Shown here in pieces: positions 1 to 8,230 of a DNA stretch of 46,217 nt (position 1 is the first letter of the stretch; every line of letters starts with the position of its first letter). The stretch covers positions 1-46,217 of the forward strand of contig JAOTVU010000020.1 in assembly GCA_029863385.1 (NCBI GenBank). The letters are read 5' to 3'. This DNA is from Acidimicrobiia bacterium. Its GTDB lineage: Bacteria; Actinomycetota; Acidimicrobiia; Acidimicrobiales; SZUA-35. The translations under genes and the position numbers were made by a program. The notes beneath the pieces are model-generated. The model ran no database searches, was not told the origin of the DNA, and worked only from the letters and a program-made list of their open reading frames with translations.

Positions 1-222
1 CCGCCGCGCCAAGGGACCGGAACAACCGGACGGCAGATGCGACCGGCGAGGAACCAACCGCTACGCCGCCATCGAAAAGACCGGAGCCGCCATCGACATC
101 ACCTGCCAACACTGGAACAACACACAGGCACCCGCAAGTGAGAAAGCGGCCCCGATCCGCCACTCACGACACCAACACGAACAAACGATCGAAGCAAATT
201 GTTCGAAGGCTGCTGAAATCGG
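1..222. other. Left-edge sequence, no gene supported
   Basis: I see no gene that can be defended here. The + strand is richer in A and C than the rest of the window. One + frame (starting at base 2) reads like protein for its first 45 codons, with mostly G/C third positions, so this could be the 3' end of a gene entering from the left. That frame then stays open to base 748, deep in the opposite strand of yebC, so no sensible stop can be assigned. A decayed gene or mobile-element remnant is possible but unproven. Confidence 0.3.
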
Positions 223-253
223 TCCGCCGCCACAGTGGCCTCGGGCCGGCGGA
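223..253 (-). terminator. Possible terminator after yebC
   Basis: A perfect 7-bp inverted repeat (TCCGCCG at 223-229, CGGCGGA at 247-253) encloses a smaller palindrome, GCCAC-A-GTGGC. It starts five bases past the yebC stop codon on the minus strand. There is no T-run, as is common for terminators in GC-rich actinobacteria. Function is inferred from position and symmetry only. Confidence 0.45.
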
Positions 254-258
254 GCCCG

Positions 259-1005
259 TCAGTTCAGCGCTTCGAGGATCGAATCGTCGATGTCGACGTT
301 GGAGTGCACGTCCTGTACGTCGTCGGAGTCGTCGAGGACCTCGACCAGGTTCAGGATGGTCTTGACCGCGGACACGTCCGACAGCGGCACGGTGTTGGTC
401 GGCATCATCGTGGTGTCGGACTCGAGGACCTCGAGACCGGCCTCCTCCAGTGCCGCACGCAGCGGGTTCACGTCGGTCGGCTCACAGGTGACCTGCCAGA
501 CGTCGTCGAGATCCTCCAGGTCCTCGGCACCATTGTCGAGGCCGATCATCATGACGTCGTCCTCGGCGGCCGACTTGGCCACCTTGACGACGCCTTTGCG
601 CTCGAACTGCCAGGCCACCGCCCCGGGCTCGGCCAGGGAGCCACCGTTCTTCGTGAGCAGGGATCGGATCTCGGAGCCGGTGCGGTTGCGGTTGTCGGTG
701 AGCGTGTCGATCAGCAGTGCGACGCCATTGGGGCCGTATCCCTCGTAGGTGATCGGCTCATAGTTGACACCTTCGAGTTCACCGGTGCCCCGCTTGACGG
801 CCCGGTCGATCGTGTCGAGCGGCACGGAGTTGTCGCGGGCCTTCTGGTACATCGTCCGCAACGTCGGATTGGCGTCGAGGTCACCGCCGCCCTGACGGGC
901 CGCCACCTCGACCTGCTTGATCAGCTTGGCGAAGAGCTTGCCCCGTTTGGCGTCGGCAGCGCCCTTCTTGTGCTTGATCGTTGCCCACTTGGAATGACCT
1001 GACAC
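259..1005 (-). CDS. yebC: YebC/PmpR family protein
   Basis: 248-residue member of the YebC/PmpR (TACO1) family. The N-terminus (SGHSKWATIKHKKGAADAKR) is the family hallmark, followed by the conserved GGDLDANP and YEGYGPNG segments and an acidic C-terminus. Members have been described as DNA-binding regulators and more recently as ribosome-associated factors easing translation of difficult motifs; the sequence cannot decide between these. I chose the GTG at 1005 because an AGGAG lies 8 nt upstream; the in-frame GTG three codons earlier sits directly on that AGGAG. The gene follows pdxT by 56 nt on the same strand, the order seen in mycobacteria. Confidence 0.95.
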   Translation of the reverse strand: MSGHSKWATIKHKKGAADAKRGKLFAKLIKQVEVAARQGGGDLDANPTLRTMYQKARDNSVPLDTIDRAVKRGTGELEGVNYEPITYEGYGPNGVALLIDTLTDNRNRTGSEIRSLLTKNGGSLAEPGAVAWQFERKGVVKVAKSAAEDDVMMIGLDNGAEDLEDLDDVWQVTCEPTDVNPLRAALEEAGLEVLESDTTMMPTNTVPLSDVSAVKTILNLVEVLDDSDDVQDVHSNVDIDDSILEALN

Positions 1006-1061
1006 TGACGACACTCCTACGGTCGAGAACTTTCCGCCGCCAATTGTAAGCCGGGACGCTC

Positions 1062-1649
1062 TCAGTCGACGTCGAAGCCGGCCACCTGTTCGACGAAATA
1101 GCGGTGGAGTCGACGGTCGTCGGTCAGCTCGGGATGAAACGACGCAACCAGCACCGAATCCTGACGGCACAGCACCGGATCGCCGTCGACCGAAGCCAGA
1201 ACCTGCACCGTGCCCCGGCAGGCCTCGACGACCGGCGCCCGGATGAAGACCGCGGTGAACGGTTCGGGCCCGAGTTCGGGGATGACCAGATCGGTCTCGA
1301 ACGAGTCGATCTGGCGGCCGTAACCGTTGCGGCGGACGTCGATGTCGATGGCCCCGAACGCATGCTGATCGGGCCGGCCGTCACTGATGGCGGAGGCCAG
1401 GAGGATCATCCCGGCACAGGTCCCGAAGGTGGGGAGCCCGTCGGCCACCATCTTGGCCAGCGGCTCGGCCAGCTCGAACGTGTCGAGCAGCTTCGACATG
1501 GTGGTCGACTCGCCTCCCGGCAACACGATGGCGTCGCAGCGATCCAGCTGGCCCTGGTTGCGGACCTCGAAGGCCTCGACGCCGAGATCGGTCAGTGCCT
1601 CGACATGGCGGGCGAATGCACCCTGGAGGGCCAGGACCCCAACGTTCAT
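1062..1649 (-). CDS. pdxT: Pyridoxal 5'-phosphate synthase, glutaminase subunit
   Basis: 195-residue class I glutamine amidotransferase of the PdxT/SNO family. It hydrolyses glutamine and passes ammonia to PdxS for de novo pyridoxal phosphate synthesis. Visible features are the N-terminal VGVLALQGAF, the oxyanion/glycine loop LPGGEST (44-49), the nucleophile Cys78 in GTCAGM, and the His172/Glu174 pair in FHPELT. The length matches the family. It lies 70 nt after pdxS on the same strand, so the two are very probably cotranscribed. The start is ATG. Confidence 0.97.
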   Translation of the reverse strand: MNVGVLALQGAFARHVEALTDLGVEAFEVRNQGQLDRCDAIVLPGGESTTMSKLLDTFELAEPLAKMVADGLPTFGTCAGMILLASAISDGRPDQHAFGAIDIDVRRNGYGRQIDSFETDLVIPELGPEPFTAVFIRAPVVEACRGTVQVLASVDGDPVLCRQDSVLVASFHPELTDDRRLHRYFVEQVAGFDVD

Positions 1650-1719
1650 GATTCGAGTTCGCCTCGGCGAACTCTAGGCGATTCGGAGGGCAGCTCCGAT
1701 CGCGCCTCCGGTCGCACAA

Positions 1720-2613
1720 TCACCAGCCCCGGTCGGCGAGGTGGATCTCGACGTCGTCCATGTCGATGCCCGTCATCGGGGCACCGAGCCCGCGACTGAC
1801 CTTGGCGAGAATGTCAGCGTCGTTGTAGTTCGTGGTGGCCTCGACGATGGCCTTGGCCCGCGGGGCCGGGTTGTCGCTCTTGAAGATGCCGGAGCCGACG
1901 AACACGGCTTCGGCGCCGAGCTGCATGGCCAGGGCGGCGTCGGCCGGTGTGGCCAGACCGCCCGCGCAGAACAGCGGCACGGGCAGCTTGCCGGTCTCGG
2001 CGATCTCCTGGACCAGCGGTAGCGGGGCCTGCAGCTCCTTTGCCCAACCGAACAGCTCGGCCGAATCGGCCTGGGTGAGGCGTCGGATGTCACCGGTGAT
2101 CGACCGGAGATGGCGGACCGCCTCGACGACGTTGCCGGTTCCGGCCTCACCCTTGGATCGGATCATGCAGGCGCCCTCGCTGATTCGACGGAGCGCCTCA
2201 CCGAGGTTGGTGGCCCCGCACACGAAGGGCACCTTGAAGGCGAACTTGTCGATGTGGTGGGCCTCGTCGGCCGGGGTCAGCACCTCGGACTCGTCGACGT
2301 AGTCGACACCGAGCGCCTGGAGGATCTGGGCCTCGACGAAGTGGCCGATACGGGCCTTGGCCATCACCGGGATGGTGACCGCATCCTTGATGCCCTCGAT
2401 CATCTCGGGATCGCTCATGCGGGCCACGCCGCCGTCTTTGCGTATATCGGCCGGCACCCGCTCGAGAGCCATCACGGCGACCGCGCCGGCGTCCTCGGCC
2501 ACCTTGGCCTGGTCGGCGGTGACCACGTCCATGATCACGCCGCCCTTGAGCATCTCCGCCAAGCCTCGCTTGACCCGAACCGTGCCGTCAGTGCGACCGT
2601 TGTCTTCAGCCAT
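1720..2613 (-). CDS. pdxS: Pyridoxal 5'-phosphate synthase, lyase subunit
   Basis: 297-residue PdxS/SNZ barrel, which builds pyridoxal phosphate from ribose 5-phosphate, glyceraldehyde 3-phosphate and ammonia. Family signatures include [18 protein letters not shown] near the N-terminus, [27 protein letters not shown] and [14 protein letters not shown]; the lysines of the two active sites lie within these conserved stretches. The ATG at 2613 is preferred to an upstream in-frame codon (2688) because the extra 25 residues are not family-like and the ATG sits 7 nt after a TACACT hexamer. No Shine-Dalgarno is present, which fits a leaderless message. It heads the pdxS-pdxT-yebC series. Confidence 0.97.
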   Translation of the reverse strand: MAEDNGRTDGTVRVKRGLAEMLKGGVIMDVVTADQAKVAEDAGAVAVMALERVPADIRKDGGVARMSDPEMIEGIKDAVTIPVMAKARIGHFVEAQILQALGVDYVDESEVLTPADEAHHIDKFAFKVPFVCGATNLGEALRRISEGACMIRSKGEAGTGNVVEAVRHLRSITGDIRRLTQADSAELFGWAKELQAPLPLVQEIAETGKLPVPLFCAGGLATPADAALAMQLGAEAVFVGSGIFKSDNPAPRAKAIVEATTNYNDADILAKVSRGLGAPMTGIDMDDVEIHLADRGW

Positions 2614-2620
2614 ACGGAAA

Positions 2621-2626
2621 AGTGTA
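2621..2626 (-). promoter_or_regulatory. -10 element of a leaderless pdxS promoter
   Basis: TACACT on the minus strand, followed by exactly 7 nt and then the pdxS ATG, which puts the expected transcription start on or next to the A of the start codon. No clear -35 box is seen. Supported by the same geometry at nine other genes in this window. Confidence 0.6.
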
Positions 2627-2700
2627 CGGCCCGGTGCCTCCCCTGACGCGTGGATTTTGGACCGATTCGAGCCGCCGCCCCGGCCCAAGGCGGCGCTTGG

Positions 2701-3840
2701 TCAGCCGCTCCAGCCGGGCACGGTCTGCCCGTCCGGGAAGCTCACCTGACCGAGTTCGGGCATGAGAATCCAGGTCCGCCCGGGTGTGAGCAGGATCGGG
2801 TCACCGTCACCGTCGAGCAGCGTCGGTTTGTCCTCGGCCGTGGGGCGTTCCCAGGTGCCGACCACCGCCCACCCGCCCGTGAGCACCACCACCGGACCGG
2901 ATCCCGTCGAGCGGACCTCGGGCGAGATGGCATCGGCCGGACTGGTGCTGTAGTCGGTCACCATGATCACCACGTTTTCGGGGGCGAGCTGATCGCCGCC
3001 CGCAGTGGTGTGGGGATTGCTGTCCTGGGTGCGCAGCCAGCCCTCGACCGACGGATCCCAGGTGTGCGTGACGGTCGGACTGCCGGTGTAGGCGATGGTG
3101 ACCGGGCCGGTCAGCGTCACCGCGCTGGAGGGCGGATCGTCGTCACCGGGGCGGCGGTAGCGGAACCAGGGTTGGGGTTCGGGCAGATCGTCGGGTGCGA
3201 GCTCGTAGAGGTCGCTGCCGTTCACGTAGAGGTTGTGGGGAGCCGGACGGGAGAAGTCGCGGAAGTACTCGGTTCGGGTCAGATTGGTGAGTTCGACGAT
3301 GGGGAGCGTCCGCAGGCCCCGGGCAACATAGGCGTTGCCGCCGGACGACGCGTACAGCGGATTGTCGAGACCACGTAGCAGATCGAAATCCGAGGTTCGA
3401 CTGGACCGCACGGGGCCTATCGGATCGGGAATGACGGAATGGAAGACGGCGGCGAAACGGGTCACGCCCTCCGCTCGCACGTCGAACACCATGTCGGCCT
3501 GGTCGAGACCGGTTTGGGGCCGGGCCCGGGGATGGTTGTCGACCTTGACCACCAGTGCGGGTCGGCTCAGGGCCGACCGAGCGTCGGGGCCCTCGGCCGG
3601 CTCACCGGTGAACGGGAACGTCGGACCACCGGTCGCCTGGGGCTCATCATCGATCGCCGCGAGCGCCTCGGGCTCGTCGTCGTCCACGGTGTCCGAGGCG
3701 GCCTCCGATTCGATGTCGGCGTTTTGGGCCGCATCGGGATCGGCGGTCGAGTCGGAGCCGCCGAATCCACAGGCAGCGACAAGCAGTGCGAGGGCGGTTG
3801 TGGCCACGATCCAGCATCGAGATCGTGGCCGGCCGATCAC
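2701..3840 (-). CDS. DUF3048 (YerB-like) lipoprotein
   Basis: 379-residue predicted lipoprotein. It has a basic n-region, a hydrophobic segment (10-22) and a lipobox LVAAC with Cys24 as lipidation site, then an acidic low-complexity linker to about residue 75. The rest matches the DUF3048/YerB family: PALVVKVDNHPRARPQTGL, ADMVFDVRAEGVTRF, IGPVRSSRTSD and YASSGGN. The biochemical function of the family is not established. The start is GTG at 3840 and overlaps the upstream stop as GTGA, so the gene is probably translationally coupled to the M48-like gene before it. Confidence 0.88.
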   Translation of the reverse strand: MIGRPRSRCWIVATTALALLVAACGFGGSDSTADPDAAQNADIESEAASDTVDDDEPEALAAIDDEPQATGGPTFPFTGEPAEGPDARSALSRPALVVKVDNHPRARPQTGLDQADMVFDVRAEGVTRFAAVFHSVIPDPIGPVRSSRTSDFDLLRGLDNPLYASSGGNAYVARGLRTLPIVELTNLTRTEYFRDFSRPAPHNLYVNGSDLYELAPDDLPEPQPWFRYRRPGDDDPPSSAVTLTGPVTIAYTGSPTVTHTWDPSVEGWLRTQDSNPHTTAGGDQLAPENVVIMVTDYSTSPADAISPEVRSTGSGPVVVLTGGWAVVGTWERPTAEDKPTLLDGDGDPILLTPGRTWILMPELGQVSFPDGQTVPGWSG

Positions 3841-4661
3841 AGCTCCGACAACACGTCGATTCGGAGATCGAGGGGCGACCGCGTGGCGCCCGGGGCAGCG
3901 GCGGGATCAGGCGAGACGAGCCACAGCAGATCGCATTCGCCGCCGAGATCGGCCGGGCGGCGGGGCTGATCCTTGATCTTGGTCAGCGCACTCTGCAGCG
4001 CGGGCGGGTAGCGCGTCAATGCCACGGCCTGCTGATCGGCCGCCAGATCCCGCTCGTCGCCAAGGAGACGTCCGAGACCGAGCGATGCGGTCGGCCCGAT
4101 CGTGAAACTCGAAAGGGGGCCCAGCAACCGAAGACGGTAGAGGGCGGAGGCGATCGTGGCCGCCTCGGCGTCGCCGTTGCGGAGGCGAACGAGCAGTTCG
4201 GCCACAACCGCTTCGAGTTCAACCGGCTCCAAGCGCTCGTCGAGCCCTCGGGTGATGAACAGCGTGGCCGCATCGTTGCGGGCGGCGATCAGGGCGTTGA
4301 CGGCGTCGGTGTCGATCACGAAGGCCTCGGGCTCCTCCACCCCGACGACCAGGGCCAACGACTGGACCATGTTGGTGAGCCGGACGGAGCTGACCAAACC
4401 ACGGGCGGCCAAGAGCTCCTCGACGACCACCTCGTGGGCGCGGCGGAGACGTTGCCAGATCGCCAGCCCGGCGATGGCGAGTGCAACCGGCACACCCGTC
4501 CACCACGGGATGACCGGGACGACGGCGGCCACAACCACCAGCACGACCATGGGGGGAACGGCCAGCGCCACGACGGCAACGGCCAACGAAACGAAGCCGG
4601 GCGAGACATCCGCGGGTGCGTCCTGTCGGACGCGTTGAGGGCGGGTTCGCTGGGCTGGCAC
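3837..4661 (-). CDS. Membrane protein resembling an inactive M48 (HtpX-type) protease
   Basis: 274 residues with two strongly hydrophobic segments (about 24-50 and 53-69) near the N-terminus. The middle follows the M48 metalloprotease pattern: a segment ending in LFITRGLDERLEPVELEAV, then, where HtpX has an AHELSHIRNRD-like zinc motif, the sequence AELLVRLRNGD (154-164). Flanking ELEAV, RN and D are kept, but the two zinc histidines and the catalytic glutamate are Glu155, Arg159 and Leu156. A later LAADQQAV segment resembles the third-ligand EYxAD region with Asp instead of Glu. I infer a pseudoprotease, perhaps a scaffold or adaptor. The start is GTG, 7 nt after TACGCT; the stop overlaps the DUF3048 gene by 4 nt. 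Confidence 0.65.
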   Translation of the reverse strand: MPAQRTRPQRVRQDAPADVSPGFVSLAVAVVALAVPPMVVLVVVAAVVPVIPWWTGVPVALAIAGLAIWQRLRRAHEVVVEELLAARGLVSSVRLTNMVQSLALVVGVEEPEAFVIDTDAVNALIAARNDAATLFITRGLDERLEPVELEAVVAELLVRLRNGDAEAATIASALYRLRLLGPLSSFTIGPTASLGLGRLLGDERDLAADQQAVALTRYPPALQSALTKIKDQPRRPADLGGECDLLWLVSPDPAAAPGATRSPLDLRIDVLSEL

Positions 4662-4668
4662 GGCGTCC

Positions 4669-4674
4669 AGCGTA
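4669..4674 (-). promoter_or_regulatory. -10 element of the M48-like gene
   Basis: TACGCT followed by 7 nt and the GTG start on the minus strand. The identical hexamer occurs before the ABC ATPase gene (17999) and the Ig-repeat lipoprotein gene (31089). No ribosome-binding site fits between hexamer and start, so the message is probably leaderless. Confidence 0.6.
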
Positions 4675-4771
4675 GAGCGGAATTCGCTCAGTTGGCACGA
4701 CCCGGGAAATCTTCCCGAATCGACCGGCGGGGCGGCGCCGCGTCGGCCGCCCCGTCGAGGCGTGGGGACCG

Positions 4772-5842
4772 CTACAGAAGCCGCTGATACCGGGCTATGT
4801 AGGCGTCGGCCAGGCGGTTCATCGAGTACTCGCCGGCCCGGTCCCTGGCCCGGTCGACCCGGCGGCTGACCGCCTCCCCGCCGTTGAGCACGGTGAGCAG
4901 CGCCTTGGCCAGCGACGTCGGATCGCCGGTGGCGAACAGCTCGGCATGGGTGCCATCCTCGGCCACCACCCGGTAGGCCGGCAGGTCGCTGGCCACGACC
5001 GGTGTCCCGGCGGCCATACCCTCGAGGAGCACGACCCCGAAGCTCTCACCACCGAGCGACGGAACACAGAAGGCGTGGGCCGCATGCAGGCGGGCCCATT
5101 TCTCGGTCTCGGTGATCGGCCCCAGCCACTCGATCCGGTCGTCGTCGCCGAAACGGCGCTGCAGCTCTTCGGTTTCCGGACCCTGCCCGCCGATCCACAG
5201 CGTCACGTCGGCCGGCAGCTGCTGGAAGGCCTCCAGCAGCACACCGAGGCCTTTGCGGGGTTCGTGACGGCCGAGAAAGAACACCGTCGGACCGGTTGTC
5301 GCCATCGTCGACGACTGCCGCGAGTACCGCTCGATCTCGATCCCGTTGAACAAGATGTCGTAGTTTCCGTCGAGGTACCGCTTGGCCATACCGGCCGCCT
5401 CCGGTGAGACCGCGACCCGGGTGTCGAGGCGGGCCGCGAGTCGGCGAACACCGAAGCGGGCCCACCGGTACACGGCAATGCTGCCGCTGGCGTGGAAGGT
5501 GCCGATCAGCGGCACCGGCTTGACCATGACCGCGGTGAGGGTCGGCCCGGGGGCCAGCGGCTCGTGAAGATGAAGCAGGTCGAAACGTTCGTCCCAGATC
5601 GCAGCCAGCACCCGGAGCTGGGCCGCAGGGTCAGGGGCCAGCGGCGCGAAGGAGCCGTTCTGAGCGTAGGGAATCGAATTGCCGAGCGGCGTCACCCACG
5701 GTTCGGGCGGTGGACCGTCGCAGGGGGCGAGCACCTGGGCCGCCACCCCTTTCGCGCGCAAACTGCGGCTCAGTCCCAGAACCTGGGACTGCACGCCTCC
5801 CCAGACCGCCAGGCTGTAGGGGCAAATCATTCCGACTCGCAC
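4772..5842 (-). CDS. pimA: Phosphatidylinositol mannosyltransferase PimA (GT4)
   Basis: 356-residue GT-B glycosyltransferase. It is predicted to transfer the first mannose from GDP-mannose to phosphatidylinositol at the inner membrane face. Features: N-terminal MRVGMICPYSLAVWGGVQSQ, DLLHLHEPLAPGP, GTFHASG, FLGRHEPRKGL and the GT4 donor-site motif GESFGVVLLEGMAAGTPVVA. I chose GTG at 5842 because the 45 residues from the longer reading are arginine/proline-rich and the family starts at VRVGMI. Assignment as PimA rather than a generic GT4 rests on motif likeness plus its place after the acyltransferase and pgsA, as in mycobacteria. Confidence 0.85.
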   Translation of the reverse strand: MRVGMICPYSLAVWGGVQSQVLGLSRSLRAKGVAAQVLAPCDGPPPEPWVTPLGNSIPYAQNGSFAPLAPDPAAQLRVLAAIWDERFDLLHLHEPLAPGPTLTAVMVKPVPLIGTFHASGSIAVYRWARFGVRRLAARLDTRVAVSPEAAGMAKRYLDGNYDILFNGIEIERYSRQSSTMATTGPTVFFLGRHEPRKGLGVLLEAFQQLPADVTLWIGGQGPETEELQRRFGDDDRIEWLGPITETEKWARLHAAHAFCVPSLGGESFGVVLLEGMAAGTPVVASDLPAYRVVAEDGTHAELFATGDPTSLAKALLTVLNGGEAVSRRVDRARDRAGEYSMNRLADAYIARYQRLL

Positions 5843-5922
5843 GCCATCACCGTACCCCGGCGCCCCCGATTCGATGGATCTGCCCGGACCGAGGGGACGA
5901 CGGCTCGGTTGGCTGCGCGACC

Positions 5923-6876
5923 TCAGAGCTCGAGCCGGCGGCGGTCGCTCGGCCAGTTGGGCTCGAGCAGGTGCCACTGCTCCGGCGCCTGTTCGATGAG
6001 CCGCTCGAGTTCGGTGGCCATGCGTTGGGTCAGCGCCTGATGACGTTCCCGGCCCTGCAACCTGGTCGCATCCGACAGTGCGCGCTCATCGGGAGCGAAC
6101 CGGGCATCGGCGTAGATCGGTGCCCCGACCCGGCAGATCCTTTGTGGACCGGAGAAGAACACGGCGGTCGGCAGGATCGGGGCGCCGGTTCGCGACGCGA
6201 CGACGGCGGGACCGACCGGCAAGGTCGTCCGCTCTCCGAAGAACTCGACCTCGACGCCGTTGCCGCCGATGTCACGGTCGACCAGGAGACACACGATGCT
6301 CCCATCCCGCACGGCCCGCACAATCCGCCCGAACGCGTCGGGACCCAGCGGGATCACCTCGACCCCCCATGACGCCCGCAGATTCTTGAACCACTCGAAC
6401 ACGTCGTCGGGTTCGAGCCGCTCGACGACGGCGCTCACCGGCACTTCGGCCACGCGCCCCAACCATGCCGCGGCCCATTCCCAGCCGCCGAGATGTGGTA
6501 GTACCAACACCGGGCCGATCCCGGAGGCCCGCACCTGCTCGATGTGTTCGTAGCCGATGAAGGAGAACCCCCGATCGAGCTGCCGCAGCCCGACCGACGG
6601 CAGCCGAAACGATTCGACCCAGTACCGGGCATAGGAGCCGAACCCGGCGCCGACAGTGGCCGCCGGTTGACCCGGTTCCTGATTTCGGTCGCCGGCTCCC
6701 GTCGAGTGGTCACCGACCCGCCGCAGGTGGCGGCCGAGCATGGCCGCCTTGTCGGGCATCATGCGAGGGCCGACCCGGGAGGCGACGGCTGCCGCCACAG
6801 GGTTCAGGACCGACAGCGGCAGCACGCGGGTCGCGGCCGATGCGACCTTCAGAATCTTGAGCGGTCGGCTGGACAA
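5923..6876 (-). CDS. Phosphatidylinositol mannoside acyltransferase (PatA-like)
   Basis: 317-residue member of the LpxL/HtrB-like acyltransferase family that includes mycobacterial PatA (Rv2611c), which acylates the mannose of PIMs. The catalytic HxxxxE motif is H128-LGGW-E133, and the conserved VDRDIGGNGVEVEFFG and GAPILPTAVF segments follow. The N-terminal region (residues 54-76) carries a Gly/Gln/Pro-rich insertion. The start is assigned to a TTG at 6876, 19 nt after the pgsA stop; no upstream ATG or GTG is in frame and the ribosome-binding site is poor, so the exact start is uncertain. Located between pgsA and pimA, consistent with one PIM operon. Confidence 0.85.
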   Translation of the reverse strand: MSSRPLKILKVASAATRVLPLSVLNPVAAAVASRVGPRMMPDKAAMLGRHLRRVGDHSTGAGDRNQEPGQPAATVGAGFGSYARYWVESFRLPSVGLRQLDRGFSFIGYEHIEQVRASGIGPVLVLPHLGGWEWAAAWLGRVAEVPVSAVVERLEPDDVFEWFKNLRASWGVEVIPLGPDAFGRIVRAVRDGSIVCLLVDRDIGGNGVEVEFFGERTTLPVGPAVVASRTGAPILPTAVFFSGPQRICRVGAPIYADARFAPDERALSDATRLQGRERHQALTQRMATELERLIEQAPEQWHLLEPNWPSDRRRLEL

Positions 6877-6895
6877 TCGGGACGTCGCGTCGAAC

Positions 6896-7597
6896 TCAGC
6901 GGTTTGGGCTGCGCCGTCTGTTCTCGGCCCGCGTTTGCGCCCGCCGCCGGAAATCCGAGACCGGCCGGCGGGTGCGACGCCGGGTCCGTCCGGCGCGAAG
7001 GGGCGTCGGTGGCTGTTCGCCGCCTGCCTGCTTCCACACCTTGACGAACCGGTGAACGGCTGTGGCCGTCGTCAGGATCAGCATGATCCACAGCGTGGCC
7101 ACGAACAGAGGGCTGAACACGAGACCGAAGCCCAGAGCGATGAATCGCTCGGCCCGCTCCATGAGACCGCCCTTGGCTTCGAACCCGAGTGACTCGGCCT
7201 TGGCCCGCTGATAGGACACCAGCGACGCGCTGATGAACAGACCGAACGGCAGCATCGCCAAACGGGGACTGTCGGTACCGACGAAGTACCAACCGGCCCC
7301 GGCGAAGAGCAGACCGTCGCTCAGGCGATCCGAGACGGAGTCGAGGAACGCACCGCGAGGACCGGCGCGACCGCCGGCCTTGGCCACTGCGCCGTCGAGG
7401 GCGTCGGGAAAACCGGTGAGTGCCAGCAGGACCGCGGCCGTGAAGAACCGTCCGGTGCCGATGGCGACACCGCAGGCTCCGGCCATGAGCACCCCGACGA
7501 TCGTGACGACGTCGGGTGAGACACCCAGCCGCTGCAGGCCCCGGCCCACGGGGGCCACGAGCCGATCGAAGGCGGTGCGAAGACTACCGTCGAACAT
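6896..7597 (-). CDS. pgsA: CDP-alcohol phosphatidyltransferase, probable phosphatidylinositol phosphate synthase
   Basis: 233-residue membrane enzyme of the CDP-alcohol phosphatidyltransferase family, predicted to join CDP-diacylglycerol and inositol phosphate. The signature is present as D65-AL-D68-G69-AV-A72, then G82, D86 and D90; these acidic residues bind the metals. The canonical Arg after the Ala is Lys73. Several hydrophobic helices follow, with a very basic C-terminal tail (about 205-233). ATG at 7597 has GGGA 5-8 nt upstream; the longer reading adds 71 Arg-rich residues and is rejected. Specificity for inositol phosphate is inferred from the neighbours (PatA-like and PimA), as in mycobacterial PgsA1. 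Confidence 0.87.
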   Translation of the reverse strand: MFDGSLRTAFDRLVAPVGRGLQRLGVSPDVVTIVGVLMAGACGVAIGTGRFFTAAVLLALTGFPDALDGAVAKAGGRAGPRGAFLDSVSDRLSDGLLFAGAGWYFVGTDSPRLAMLPFGLFISASLVSYQRAKAESLGFEAKGGLMERAERFIALGFGLVFSPLFVATLWIMLILTTATAVHRFVKVWKQAGGEQPPTPLRAGRTRRRTRRPVSDFRRRAQTRAENRRRSPNR

Positions 7598-7671
7598 GTC
7601 GTCCCTTTCCGGTTGTCGGTGCGACCAGTGTATCTCGCGCTCGGGGCGGCCTGTCCGGTCGGCCGACCGAG

Positions 7672-8226
7672 CTACGAGTCGACCAGTTCGGACCAGTCTT
7701 CGGGATTGACCTCGACGAAGGATTCGATGATCGTGCCGTCGACGCCGTCGACGAGCACGAAGCCCCGCTTCGAGGGGGGCTCGTCGGCCGAGTAGAGCAG
7801 AATCCGCCAAATGGGACGGCTGAGCCAGCCCCGCCAGCCCATCTGGGCCGAGGCGTGTCCGACGGGAAATCCGACCTCACCGACCGCGGCCACCAGCGCA
7901 TCCCGCTCGTCGACGTCGAGATTCCAGCCGGCGATCAGGCTGTAGGCACCGAAGGCGGCAAGCAGGGCAGCGCCACCCAGGTAGCCGACGTTCACGAACA
8001 CCCCGTCGCCTCGCAGCAGGTACACCACCACCAGGACCGCTGCGATCCCGAGATACAGATAGCCGGGGATCCGGCGCCGATTGTTGTTGGGGAAGATGTA
8101 CTCGTCGTGATCGACGAGATCGGGCTGGAGATCCTCGGGCAGCTCGTCGACCGGTTCGGCCCCGGCGTCGGGCTGGAGTTCGGATTCGGATTCAGCCTTG
8201 GGGTCGTTGCCGCCTGTCATCACCAT
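7672..8226 (-). CDS. Hypothetical two-helix membrane protein
   Basis: 184 residues, no family recognised. The N-terminal 35 residues are acidic and probably disordered. A pair of hydrophobic segments lies at about 54-70 (YLYLGIAAVLVVVYLL) and 76-96, followed by a soluble C-terminal domain containing GWRGWLSRPIWRILLYSADEPP and an acidic end. It sits between the HIT gene and pgsA on the same strand; the HIT stop is four bases before its start. Start choice is open: GTG 8229, ATG 8226, GTG 8223 and ATG 8220 follow one another; ATG 8226 has the best spacing to an upstream AGG. It interrupts an otherwise mycobacteria-like gene order, so a role in lipid or envelope synthesis is a guess from position. 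Confidence 0.8.
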   Translation of the reverse strand: MVMTGGNDPKAESESELQPDAGAEPVDELPEDLQPDLVDHDEYIFPNNNRRRIPGYLYLGIAAVLVVVYLLRGDGVFVNVGYLGGAALLAAFGAYSLIAGWNLDVDERDALVAAVGEVGFPVGHASAQMGWRGWLSRPIWRILLYSADEPPSKRGFVLVDGVDGTIIESFVEVNPEDWSELVDS

Positions 8227-8230
8227 CACG

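Noticed and set aside
2-748. A plus-strand gene running from the left edge into yebC
   Set aside because: It would overlap yebC by nearly 500 bases antisense and its later part is a low-complexity shadow of yebC.
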